Shown here piece after piece: positions 1-10,390 of a DNA stretch of 64,000 bases. A program made the position numbers and the translations under genes. This DNA comes from Tetradesmus obliquus (Eukaryota > Chlorophyta > Chlorophyceae > Sphaeropleales > Scenedesmaceae). The notes beneath the pieces were generated by a model that was not told the origin of the DNA, did not search any database, and saw only the letters and a list, made by a program, of their open reading frames with translations. Location: the NCBI GenBank assembly GCA_030272155.1, contig CP126194.1:1851501-1915500 (forward strand). Reading direction: 5' to 3'. Position 1 is the first letter of the stretch, and every line of letters begins with the position of its first letter.

Positions 1-1318
1 TCCACAGCAGTGAGATATCTGTATATCTATCGCACCTGCATGGTGGCTTCCAGCCCTGGGGGTGCCACGCGCTTGCTGGTGATGGTGCCGGCACTCCAGC
101 CGCAGCCAAACGTGACACCTGCGCGGTTAAAGGCAGCGCCACATGCACTCACAATGATCTATGTCAATATTGATCACTCTGCAATCACTCTGCACATACA
201 GAGCCGCGCTGCGCTGAGGTTTGCTGCTGCACACAGGTGGCTTGAGATGCGACCCCAGCTGCTGCCTCCGAACAGTGTTGGTAGCCCAGTGAACTGCCCT
301 ACAATGTGATGCCAAGCGCTTCACACTCTGCTGCAGCTGGCTGTCCCAAACTATTTAGGAGGATGCAGCATCAGCCGTCAAGCAACGCTCACCATGCAGC
401 AGCTCCACTGGAAGCACAGCCCACGCACTGCCGGTGTAAGGCAGCTGCACAACAAGCAAGAAAACCCAGCCGCGGCAGTTCAGCATCAGAAGGGTGTCGT
501 CAAACCGCAGCCCGTGCACAGATGTCCCCGCGCAGCAGGTTGTGCAGCAGGCTACATCACAAGCACCAGTTGCATCATCCTACATGCACTCATCCTGTGT
601 CTCAAAAATTCACAAATTGCCTCACCACAGTGTGTACAATGCCATGCGCAGCATGTAGCTCCACAGCACGACATGCAGCAGGCTGCATAAAACGCAATGT
701 CCCACACTGTGATCACGCTGTGTCCAGATTTCGTATTTTTTTCTCACCAGCGCTTACAGTGCCATGCGCAGCATGTAGCTCCACAGCACGATGTGCAGCA
801 TGGTGTGCACCGACACCAGCCGCAGCAGCTGCGGCTGGAAGTGGAAGACAGGCACCTCCGCCAGGCAGGTGACAGTGAGTGTGAGGCCCATCAGGGTGGG
901 GCTGCCGCCTAGGTCTTGCAGGAACAAGAACAGAAACTCGCCAATGACACCTGCAGTAGTGTAAGGCAAGGTGCCGTAGCAGCAACGGCATAGGCAAAGT
1001 GGGAAACAAGAGCAAGCAACAGAGTTGGTGCAGCGCACGTGAGGCAAGAGGATGCAGTACGTTGAAAACTGGTCAGCATTCGCGCAGATGTGCACGTGCT
1101 GTGACAATTGAAGCGCACTTGCATGAATGATGCAACAGCACCAGCGCATCAGACACTGCATGCCTCAGTAATGCACAGCAAGCCCCCAACCTATGCCAAC
1201 GCCCATCACTACACACCCACCTATGCCGAAGCCCATCACTACAGCCTGCCACATGAAGATGAGCACAGCAGGGCGGCTCAGCAGCTGCCGCAGCCCCTGC
1301 CAGAAGTCATGCGGAGCC

Positions 1319-1363
<45 letters not shown>

Positions 1364-2465
1364 AGTTCCACATCTCCAGCAGCAGCTGGCTGCTTGCTTG
1401 CACTGCTGCTCGTGCTAAATACTTCGAACGCATGCCCCAAACTGTCGCGCTGTTGCCTATGCTGCTGCTGCTCCTTTTGGGGAGCCTGATTGCAGGCAGC
1501 TGACGAGCTGCTGCTGCTGCTGCTGCTGCTGTGTAGCAGCAGCACACAGGCATCAGCATCATCCGCGCTGTGTACTGCAGCACTGCACTGTAGCTGCTGT
1601 CCCTGCTGCTCTATGTTGGGGTCAACCCGCAATCTGTGCGAGTGCAGTTGCTGCTGTGCTTGCTGCTGCTGCTGCTGCTGCTGCTGGTGCGCTGAACATG
1701 AGGCTAGCCCTTGCCCCTGCACAGACTGCTGCTGCTGGTCCTTCACATAATCCTGCGCAACACTGTCACTGCTTCTATGCAGCAGCAGGCGCTGCTGCTC
1801 TGATCCGTGGACACCAAACTGATCCATACCTTGAGGACTGACGTCTTGCTGTTGCTGCTGCTGCTGCTGCTGCTGCTCCTCCTGTGTATCTGTCCCCTTC
1901 ATGCATTTCCTATCAAGGCTGCCTGTGCTACCTACATCTCCTGCTGGTGCCCCTGCCGCTGCTGCTTTGCGCAGCTCTGCTAATTCAGAATCATGCTTGT
2001 GCTGCTGCTGCTTGCTGCTGGCATGCTTCGCTCCCAGCTTGAACTCCATGTGCCAGGCGCAGTACACGCATGGCAGCGAGAGCAGCAGATAGGCTGAGAA
2101 GCCCGTCCACATGCCGTAGCGGGACACCACAGCGCCGCTCACTGCTGATAGGCTGCCCCAGCCAATAGCTCCCCTGCAACCAGCAGCAGCAGCAGAAGCA
2201 ACAGTGCCAGTGAGCGCCCACTGACGGTGCAGGCAACATGTGTTCGGTAGCCCTGCTTCTTCTACAACATGTGAACTTTGATGTATTGCCAATGTTTGCT
2301 GCAGCTGGACCCTGTCAACCAACAAGTGTACTCTGCCAGCACTCCCCACTTGACAATGCACATGCAGCTGCACTGTGTCACCACTGGCACATCCGCAGAC
2401 ACCATCAGACAGCTCCTCACCACAGCCTGCTCTTGCCATACTCAGTGTCCTGCAAGCGACAGCAC

Positions 2466-2508
<43 letters not shown>

Positions 2509-3356
2509 GTTGAATAAGGCCAGCACATGACAAGAAGATATGCAGGGACAAAGAAGACCCACATTTCAACGTGCAGCGTTGCTTGCCGAATGTACATTGA
2601 CCACAGACACGCACCCTGCTGCTGCCTGTGAGGTCCTGAAAATATATGGCATAGCGCATATGGTGTGCGGAGAGTTGTCATGTACGCTCAATCACAACAG
2701 TTGCAACACTCACCCGCTTGCATGCTGCCACCACTGCTGCATCAGCCATCACGCCAACAGGCGCCGCCAGAAACTCGCCCGCCACTGCCAACGCCACAAA
2801 CGCCCAGAAGCTGTGTGCCAGGCTGACCCCGACACGAGTCAGCGTGGACGTTACAAACGTAACAATCATGATTGCCTTGTGCGCTGACATGCGGTCGGCC
2901 AGGCCAGACCACAGGAATGAAGCTGGCGCAGAGGTCCAGGGCTTTAGTGCTGCCAGAACCCCGATTTGGGCGTCGCTGAGCCCATTGCTGCGGTAGAGGA
3001 GGTTTATGAATGGCCAAATGCAGACCATTCCTGCGGGGAGATAGGCGATAGGGTGCAGGCGGGAGGCCAGCGGCAAGCATGGGAGCGGTGCATTGGCAAG
3101 GTTGTGTAAGTTCTTCGAAGTTCTGTGGCAGCCAGCTGGTGGATTGACAGGTCTTAAAATTTGAGAGCGGAGACATGTCTGCATGGTGCAGCTTGCTAAG
3201 CAGTGCAATGTGCATCATGCCTCAAGCAGTGCAATCTGCATCATGCCTCAATGATTGAGGTCAAGCCTGATGTGGCCAGGCTGATGAGGGTGGCAGGGGA
3301 AACATCAAGCTCTTACCCCCAAAGTAGAAGAAGTACCATATGTTGTACAGCCACAT
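1..3356 (-). CDS. MFSD6-like major facilitator transporter, 3' end outside window
   Basis: Membrane transporter of the MFS_1-like/MFSD6 family; substrate unknown. Exons on the minus strand: 3317-3356 (ATG at 3356), 2714-3030, a 29-base micro-exon 2421-2449, 1221-2173, 758-950, then 393-444 and 36-118; phases close through the first five. Family landmarks: N-terminal WYFFYFGGM, LSDAQIG, the micro-exon stretch EYGKSRLWGAIGWG (the YGxxRLWGAxGWG signature), LGGSPTLMGL, LPVELLHG joined exactly to GVTFGCGWSAG, and KRVAPPGL. About 240 residues rich in Gln, Ala, Ser and His are inserted in the central cytoplasmic loop, between HMEFKLG and DFWQGL. The join between 758 and 444 is unresolved: an extra exon-like copy at 626-682 lies there and its phase does not close onto 444. 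The only in-frame ATG before WYFFYFGG is at 3356. The stop codon is not in the window. Confidence 0.85.
626..682 (-). other. Duplicated exon segment in transporter gene
   Basis: This stretch encodes LLHVVLWSYMLRMALYTL and is a near copy of the 3' end of the preceding exon (about 758-800, LHIVLWSYMLRMAL). It has its own acceptor (AG before 682) and donor (GTGAGG after 626). Splicing it after the 758-950 exon keeps the frame but would repeat one membrane helix. It could be an alternative exon, or the upstream copy could be truncated in the mature mRNA by an internal donor. RNA evidence is needed to choose. Confidence 0.6.
1189..1248 (-). repeat. 30-base tandem duplication of a 5' splice site
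   Basis: Two adjacent copies, 30 bases apart, of a segment reading GGCATAG/GT on the minus strand at the end of the long transporter exon. Each copy carries a usable donor (after 1221 and after 1191). Because 30 is a multiple of three, use of the second donor would add ten codons without changing frame. The first donor gives the family-like join GFGIGVIGEF. Confidence 0.7.
2471..2508 (-). repeat. (CTG)n tract upstream of micro-exon acceptor
   Basis: About a dozen CAG units on the plus strand, hence CTG in the sense of the transporter mRNA. It lies about 20 bases upstream of the acceptor of the 29-base micro-exon and probably serves as its pyrimidine-containing tract. Confidence 0.85.
3200..3251. 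repeat. 26-base tandem duplication in intron
   Basis: Two adjacent near-identical 26-base copies, each ending TGCATCATGCCTCA, inside the first intron of the transporter gene. They show no coding content and fit the local habit of short tandem duplication. Confidence 0.7.
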
Positions 3357-4290
3357 CGTTGCAGGATAGGCAGGGCACCTGCTGACGCTGTCAGCTGGGC
3401 ACTGGTGGTGCTGCTGCTCCTGCTGCTGCTGTTGCCAGGCCACCTAGCCTTGCTTCATAGCGATGGTATCGGCTTGCTGACAAGTAAAATGGTAATCTCC
3501 AAGCGGCAAAAGGGAGGATGCCATACAAAAAATGCTACAGCACGATAACCTCGGTGCCGGAGCTGGACCACAAGACGATCACACGGCCTGGCTAGGAATT
3601 CAGCCTCTTTACATGCAGCTTGAATCAATCGTTTTAGCTGGGAGCTGGCGAATCAACGGCCCAGTCATTGAATTTGACAGGCACACCGCTAAGACCTACA
3701 CCAGCCTGATTTCAAACACGGCTGTCACATCAAGTCCTGGTCACGGTGCCATCTTTTTTGTGTCGCTGCAAGCACCAGCACAGATATACAGCTCAACATG
3801 CACATGCTACAGTCTCCAAGAGCAAGCTGTGCCTGGAATCCTTCCAAGCACCAGATGGCAGCGCTGCTTGTACGCTGTCACAGCCACGGTGTTGCAGCCT
3901 CCAACACGTTTCCAAGGCTGTGAATGGTACCCTTGGCACCAGTGCGCAGCCATCGTAACTGCATTTCAACAACACCAACTTGGTAAACAACGCAGTCCTC
4001 TATCCTGATGTTACAAACACATGTCATAGCTGTGCAGTCACCTCCAAAGATAGTGCTGACTGACACATGAACATGTGAGCGCCACATGCTGCCGCTGCAC
4101 TCATGCAGGGCAACACGCACAAACCCCAAACCACCAATTGGTGGTTGAACTCCAGTCAGTCGAGCCTCAGCTGCACAGGTGCCAGAGCAGAATATACCGC
4201 TGCTCTACTTCCCCTCCACAGCATCGAGCACTGCGCCAACAACCCTCCTGTTCCTGTGCTGCTGATGTTGCCGCCCCTGCTACTGCAGCG
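3357..4290. other. Intergenic region, transporter 5' side and thioesterase 3' side
   Basis: No exon chain or conserved protein segment was found here. It must hold the transporter promoter and the thioesterase 3' untranslated region. A TGTAA element on the minus strand at 4011-4015 is noted separately. Confidence 0.5.
4011..4015 (-). terminator. Possible algal poly(A) signal (UGUAA)
   Basis: TGTAA on the minus strand, about 280 bases after the thioesterase stop codon. UGUAA is the usual polyadenylation signal in chlorophytes. A five-base match can occur by chance, so support is weak. Confidence 0.3.
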
Positions 4291-7200
4291 TTACTGTGGC
4301 GGCAGCACCTTCTTGAGGAATGCACCTACATCTGCAATCTCCTGCGGCACAGCCTGCACACAGCAGCACACACACCAGCAAGAGCTCAGAGGCAGCTGCA
4401 GGGAGTACACGTGTTCACAGTTTGGGCCGAGTTGTATGCTGATGGCCTTCAATCTACGGCTGGCGACAATGTTCCTCAGAGGTGCTCTGAGGAGTTGCAA
4501 GCGCAAACAGGTATCAGTAAGGCCCAGAAGCTTACAAACACTGCACAACCCGAACGAACACGCCGCAGCGGCTCACCCCGTGCGCCATGCCGTTGTACGT
4601 TTTGAAGGTGATGTTGGCGCCCAGCTCCTTGAGCATGTTGTAGGTGTTCACGCCAAACTTGTACTCCACCTGGCAGCAGCAGCAGCAGCAGCAGCAGTGG
4701 CAGTGTTACAAAACGACCTTACGCACTTGCCAAGCCAGCAGCGTAGCTTTCCATGCCTCGCACAGCAGTGATGGCACATGAACTGGTGCCATGCGCCGTG
4801 GTTACTACGATGCTGCAGCAGCAGCGCAGCAGAAGGGCTCGAGTGTTCTGCATCAAATCGCTGGCTGTACCTGCAAGTTCCGCATACCTCAACATAAGAG
4901 GTGCCACTTACCGTGTAGTCTGCGTCGCCGTGCGCCTGGAAGATGGGCGTCTTCATGTTGGCCTCTGACACCAGCGGGGGCTCCTTGCGCAGCGGCAGGT
5001 AGGTGCTCAGGCCTGAGGTTGGTGAGAGAGTGAGGGCAGCGCAGGCAGGGCAGGGCAGGTGAGGTTGAGTGAGAGAGTCAATGCAGGCAGGGCAGGGCGG
5101 GTAGGCTTGCAAGCAGGTGTATCGAGCCAAAACACCAGTTTCCAAAGCAATGAATGCCTGCAGGACGGATCTGCAACAACACATGCAGCAATGCCACCAC
5201 GTGCTGCTCATCACGTTGTTTGTAATGCTTGATGTTGACTGCATACATCACTCCAGCCTGTTGTCGTTCAAGCCAAGCAAGCTGAATCACAGTCATCCTC
5301 CAGTCTGCATGCAGCTTGCTGTGCAGCGAGCAAGACATCCACCAGCCAATACTGCACATGTGCAAGGCTACAGAGCAACCCTGGAAGAAGTCCCCATACC
5401 CGCTGGCTGCAGCACAGTAGCTTCAACCAGATTGAAAACTGCAAAACTATTCATCAGCCCTTCGTTGCACAGCCTGTCATGGTGCGTGATACAACGCTCA
5501 CGCACCAATCACGCCTGCGAGCTTGTGCCCCGAGCGCAGCGCCATGAGCGCCACCGCACCGCCCTGGCTGAAGCCCGCCACCACCACGCACAGCAAGAAC
5601 AACACCAGGCAACGCTGCACATGTGCAAGGCCACAGCAACCCTGGAACCAATCCCCGTTCCCGCTAGCACGACAGCACGTACTGATCACGCCCACCAGCT
5701 TGTGCTGCCAGTGCAAAGGCGGACGAGCAAACAAGCCAGCATGTGCTCGGCTCTAACAATCCCAAAATCACCTCCACCCCCACGCACCGATCACGCCCGC
5801 CAGCTTGTGCTCGGAGCGCAGCGCCATGAGCGCCACCGCGCCGCCCTGGCTGAAGCCCGCAACCACCACGCGCTCACTGGGCAGCCCGCCGGCAATCTCC
5901 TTGTCAATCAGCTCCTCAATGTACCTGCAAGAAATGCGGCAGGCGGGGGGTGAACCCAATGCGTTTTTTTCTGACCAGCGCCTTGGACTTTGGCACTATG
6001 CAAGCTGGTCAGCGTCAGCATGTGAAGCCGCTCGTGGCCCAACACTGCCTCTGCTGCTGCTGCTGGCGCTGGCAAGCACACAGCCTCTCACCGCTTGCTC
6101 TCATGCCGCCCGTCCTTGTCCTCCTTCTCGTGCCGACCGTGGTGACACCGCCAAGTGCTTCCGCTCACCTGCTGCAGCTAACCGACACAGCAGCTACATG
6201 CAATCCAGATGGATCCATCTAAACTGCTGAATACAGCACTCACCGCTTGCTTTCGAGTAGGCCGTCCTTGTCTTCCTTCTGGTCAATGTCCTCAAGGCTT
6301 GCAATGTCATACCAGCCGGGCATGCGCATGCCAAAGTTGACACTGATCGGGCGCTGCAGCACACAGCACGGCAAAGCCAGTCAAGCTCAAAGCCATCAGC
6401 ACACAGCACGGCAAGGGGATAGAAGCTGACAGCCATGCATGAGGACTTGCAGGACAACGTGTGTCTGCAAAGCGCTTGCCAACTGTGCACAGACGCTCCA
6501 TACGCTGCATGGTGCTGCTGCTACCTGCTGTGACGTGCGACTGCTGGCAGCCTGCCGGCCCTGCTGCTGCCAGGCACCCTGCCAGCGGTTCACATGGGCG
6601 TGGCCATGCAGTTGCACAGGCCTGATTGTATCTGTGGCACTGTCCATGCAGCTCCTGCAGTGCGCATGCGGCTGGAGATGCTGTGTAAAGTGCTGCTGCC
6701 AAACATTGCTGCGCAAACAATGCATCTGGCGGCCTCATGCTGCGCTCAGCAGCGCGACCCTCTTCAGGATTCTACATGTGCAAGCAGCCGAGCCTGCAGG
6801 ATGATGCTGATCCAGCTCACATTTGGTGCGTGGGGAAAAACAAACTTGACGTGCCGCAGCTCAGGCGCCCACTCAGCGCCAACAGGCGCCCAGCCATCAC
6901 CAGAGTCACCCAGCCCATGCAGCATGATTACGGTGCCTGCAGGAAAGTGCAGGGTTTGGCTGAGACGCGGTTCGAGCTTGCAGGAAGCAACAGAACAACA
7001 TGTGAGGCAACGATGGCGGCAGTGCGTCAAGCACTGCAGAGAAAGACTGCTGGCGCATTAAATGGGTGTGCTTTTCATGCTAAGCAGCTCAAGCAGGCAC
7101 CACGAGGCGCGGCCTTGCAAGGCAATCGCTGCTGCATAGACAGGCTGCTTGTATTCATGCAGCGACAAGTGTCTGTGTTGCAGCTGCTGAGGTTTGCATG

Positions 7201-7594
7201 GTGCCAGCCTGGTGGAGATTCTGCTTGACATTTACACACCTGTGTGCTTGTCACGTGCATTGAACACGATGGGATCCCTGTACTTGAACTGCTGAGTGGA
7301 CATGTTGGACTTGCCGCTAACAGATCTGACTGCGGTGGGCGATGTGCTGCTGTTGGCTTTGCTGGCGTTGCTGGCCTTGCTGGTGTTGGCAGTTGTGTTC
7401 AGTGCTCTGCTCCTGCTGCCGTTGCTCAAAGCGAGGCCGTGCTGCACCGGGCTAGCAAGCTTTCCAATGCCTCTGGCAGCAATCTTGTTCAGAGCTACGG
7501 GCATCAGAAGGGCAGCCAGCAGAGCAAAGAACAACACCACACCAGGCCAGCAGTAGCCTAGGGCTCTTGAGCGATCTAGCAACTTTAAAGCCAT
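4291..7594 (-). CDS. Acyl-protein thioesterase / lysophospholipase-type alpha/beta hydrolase with N-terminal anchor
   Basis: Serine hydrolase of the APT1/LYPLA family, which removes palmitate from protein cysteines or hydrolyses lysophospholipids. Seven exons with fully closing phases: 7240-7594, 6821-6936, 6244-6353, 5788-5924, 4912-5012, 4577-4669, 4291-4353; product 324 residues. The catalytic triad is visible: Ser219 in GFSQGG, Asp271 in HGDAD and His303 in GMAHG. LHGLGDSGDGW (about 123-133) is the family oxyanion-loop motif, and GLSTYLPLR follows the nucleophile exon. Unlike the usual cytosolic enzymes of about 230 residues, exon 1 adds about 110 residues with a hydrophobic helix at 16-35 and a Ser/Asn/Ala linker, suggesting membrane anchoring. 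Introns contain broken copies of two exons. The gene diverges from the plastid-protein gene at 7840. Confidence 0.93.
4673..4697 (-). repeat. (CTG)n tract at acceptor of thioesterase exon 6
   Basis: About eight CAG units on the plus strand (CTG in mRNA sense), ending within a few bases of the acceptor at 4670. Confidence 0.8.
5345..5720 (-). repeat. Tandem partial copies of the catalytic-serine exon and flanks
   Basis: Downstream of the functional serine exon (5788-5924), 5499-5589 carries a near copy of its 3' two-thirds including GFSQGGAVALMALRS and the donor, but without the 5' part (YIEELIDKEI) or a phase-compatible acceptor. A shorter fragment at 5682-5720 encodes HKLVGVI. Flanking intron sequence (around 5345-5400 and 5618-5665) is also repeated. 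The copies are probably non-coding remnants of tandem duplication. Confidence 0.8.
6087..6130 (-). repeat. Degenerate copy of thioesterase exon 3 end
   Basis: About 44 bases resemble the 3' end and donor of exon 6244-6353 (the KEDKDGLLESKR region), displaced by about 150 bases into the next intron. It is diverged and lacks the rest of the exon. Confidence 0.6.
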
Positions 7595-7839
7595 ACAACG
7601 CGAAGTATATACATATCCATTCAAACGGCTGGGCTGAAGGCGTATGATCGCGACAGAACAAGAAGTGTACAGACATAAGACGCACATGACCTGACTGTTC
7701 AGTTCTGTCAGCCTGTGATCACTTTCCCTGCCGCGCGCATCGGCAACAGCACTTTGCTTGCTGTTAGCATCATCTGGTTGTTCTGCGAAACGCTCACACC
7801 TCCAGGCACATTCCCGGTCCACCTTTCACCTCGCCTGCA
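7595..7839. promoter_or_regulatory. Bidirectional spacer between thioesterase and plastid-protein genes
   Basis: 245 bases separate two divergent start codons. It must contain both 5' untranslated regions and probably a shared promoter. I see no clear TATA box. Confidence 0.5.
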
Positions 7840-9421
7840 ATGGCTCTCGCTGTCCGTTCCCCTGCCGCCACGGCATTCACTAGCAGCAAGGTATTGTAAT
7901 ATGATTTCAAGGATTGCCTGCAGGCAAAATGCGTCGTGCTGTCCTCTGACCCACTGTGCACTGTCAACAGGTGGCAGGAGTGGCACCACGCGCACCACGC
8001 ACACGTATTGTGGTCCGGGCAGACGACGGGTAAGTGCAGCACGGGTATCTCTGTCTTCCTTGTCACACAGCTCATTGGTCTGTCCTAGTCTCTCTGCAGG
8101 GGCAGCACAATGCATCACAGCCATGCCAATGCTGCTGCTGCCGTTGCCGCTCTGGCCAGCAGTGGCAACAATCACACACCCGCAGCTAAGCATCTGTGTT
8201 GCACTACGCTTGCTATGCAGGCCTCAGTATGACAGGGCCACTGGCTTTGTTTCCGAGGACAACAGCGGCAGGGCAAACATCTTCCCCACAAAGGTGAGTC
8301 AATGTGATGCAGCACAGCGCTGGCGCGGTTGTACAGTGTTTGTGCAGTATGGAATGGATCGTAACGTGATTCTTTGCTGCCTTGTGAACAAGTACTGCTG
8401 AGTACACGTGCTAGGCAACTGCGACCTGACTGTTTTGTATGGCTGTGCTGCTGCCGGCTGCAGCAACAAGCCTACCTGTCAAGCAGCAGGTCTGACGAAG
8501 CTGCCCGCCAGGGCCTGGGGGGTGCACAGGGTGAGCGCAGCAGGCTGGCCAGCCAGTAGTTTGTTTAGTGCTTGCAGGGGCATTTTTATGGGCAGGCCAG
8601 CAGCCAGCAGCACCAGACAAAGCCGGCAGCTGGCAGCGGCGCTGGCATGGGCGCCACCTGCTGCTGCGCGCAAGGCAGCGTATGGCGAGTGCAGTTACAG
8701 ATACATCAAACAGCGACTGACAATGGCAGCCTTCTAGCTTAGAGCAGCAGCTGAGACACGTCACTGCAGCAGAAGGGCAGGTCGCACAGGCCATAGCTTG
8801 AGCATCAGGCAGAAAACAGCGCAGGTCAAGCGGCTGGTGGCAGAAGCAAGGCAGCAGACTGTGCAGCTTGCCTGTTGGTGCCTTGCTGATTGTGTCGAGC
8901 ACGCTGCTGCTGCTGCTGCAGGTGGCATCCTGGTCGGCTTTGTGATTGGTGTTGTGGGGCTCATCACCGTGTTTGGCCTCAAGTCGGGCGGCCCTGAGAC
9001 ACTGCAGTCCGTGAGTGGCAATGCTGCTGCTGCTGCCATGCTGTTGTTGGTGCCGGAGTAAAGGCCAGCAGCCCCTGTTCAGCCACAGCAGCTGAGCGCA
9101 GACGCAGCACATCAACTGATTTGCAGGCATGGCTGCATGTGCATTGCGTGCTGCCAGCTGGCTTGGTAACCATGTGCCGGCAGCAGTACTCTCGCGCTTT
9201 CTGCAACCCTGCAGCCACGTGCTTGCTGCAGATCATACATCGCATGCGCCTGCGCTACTGTACAGCTACACAGAAAGCCTGCTTGCCTCATGCCCTGCCG
9301 CTACCCTGTTCTCACCTGCATGCTGCTGCTGGGCCTTGTGCTGTGTGCTGCGCAGGTGGGCTCCACCTATGAGGGTGAGACCCTCACTGCCATTGCCTCC
9401 CGCATCCAGAGCTCCCTGTGA
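7840..9421 (+). CDS. Chloroplast single-helix (probable thylakoid) protein, 134 residues
   Basis: Six exons with closing phases: 7840-7890, 7971-8029, 8221-8293, 8464-8530, 8922-9010, 9356-9421. The first 35 or so residues (MALAVRSPAATAF..., then RTRIVVRADDG) form a typical chloroplast transit peptide with a VRA-type cleavage region. The mature part has FVSEDNSGRANIFPTK, then SSSRSDEAARQGLGG, one membrane helix at about 85-103 (ILVGFVIGVVGLITVFGL) and a short tail ending ASRIQSSL. The NSGRxNIF and AAxQGLGG blocks look like those of small plastid membrane proteins of algae and plants, but I cannot name the family. A thylakoid location is inferred from the transit peptide and single helix. It shares a divergent spacer with the thioesterase gene. 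Confidence 0.8.
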
Positions 9422-10317
9422 GCTCTCTGCTGCAGCTGGCTAGCACACACTGGTGCATACACAGCCGCATGCCTCGGACTTCAGAGCGCTGTGAGCCCAG
9501 CGCTTCTGTGTAGCTTGTGAGCTGAAGGTGTGCGGCACAGGGTGCTGCGCGGAGTTTCAAGAGCGATTTTGGAGGCTGTTCGGAGAAGAGCTGGTGTGAG
9601 CAGATGCACCAGGCCCACAACAACAGAGCAGGGTGGGCGTCAATTTTGAGCAGCGATGAGATGTGAAAGCAGCAGGCATCGTGAAGGGCATGCTTTTTGG
9701 GGACGCATGCTTTGCAGTCAGATTGTGTGCAGTGCTGGTGGCGGCTGTCAGACAGGCAAGGCATAACTGGTGTTGCTGGGCGTTCGTGCTGCCAGTTCTG
9801 GTGAATATGTTCTCGTTGGGATGCAAGCGGGCAGACATATGCATGTTGCATATCAGTGAAAGCAGTTGACTTGCCTGGACACCTTCGGACGTTTTTGAAA
9901 ACAGCTATTGTGTGGTATGTGTCCTGATATATGCAGCGGCAGTCACGTTGCTTCACACTGCCATACTAAGTGTGTGCCAGTGGTGGTGCTGGACCTTCGT
10001 CCCCCCTCTGTGGCATCTATTGTTTGTTGGCACAGACACAGCAGTTGCTCTTCCAGCGGTGCCTGTCTTGGGGCTGCCAACTGGTCGGCTGAAAAAATTT
10101 GACATCAGTTGGCAACCAATGTAACACCTTTCAACAGCACAACATTTGTCCTGTTGATACAGGCGGTTGCAACGGGGTTGCCAGGCAGCTTCATTGCCCT
10201 TGCTGTACAGCCATGAAACTGCCACACACACATCAGTGCCGGACCCTACTTGTAGCTGCCAGGCTGCTGGTGCTGTCCAGGCACCAGTGCAAGGTGAAGA
10301 ACGACAAAACAGCGGTA
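9422..10317. other. Intergenic region before tRNA
   Basis: Presumed 3' untranslated region of the plastid-protein gene followed by spacer. No exon chain or repeat element was recognised. Confidence 0.5.
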
Positions 10318-10390
10318 CATCCGCAGCGGGACTCGAACCCGCAACCCCTTGATTAGAAGTCAAGTGCGCTATCCATTGCGCCATGCGGAC
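10318..10390 (-). tRNA. tRNA-Arg (anticodon UCU)
   Basis: The minus strand folds into a complete cloverleaf. The acceptor stem GTCCGCA/TGCGGAT has a G1-U72 wobble; U8 is present; the D arm is GCGC...GCGC; the anticodon stem CTTGA/TCAAG encloses loop CTTCTAA with anticodon TCT; the T arm is GCGGG/CCCGC with loop TTCGAGT; the discriminator is G. No intron and no encoded CCA. A TTTT run just downstream on the minus strand can terminate RNA polymerase III. Confidence 0.97.

Noticed and set aside
5499..5589. Calling the extra GFSQGG copy a mutually exclusive exon.
   Set aside because: It lacks the YIEELIDKEI part, and the nearest acceptor does not match the phase of the upstream donor, so it cannot replace the functional exon as it stands.
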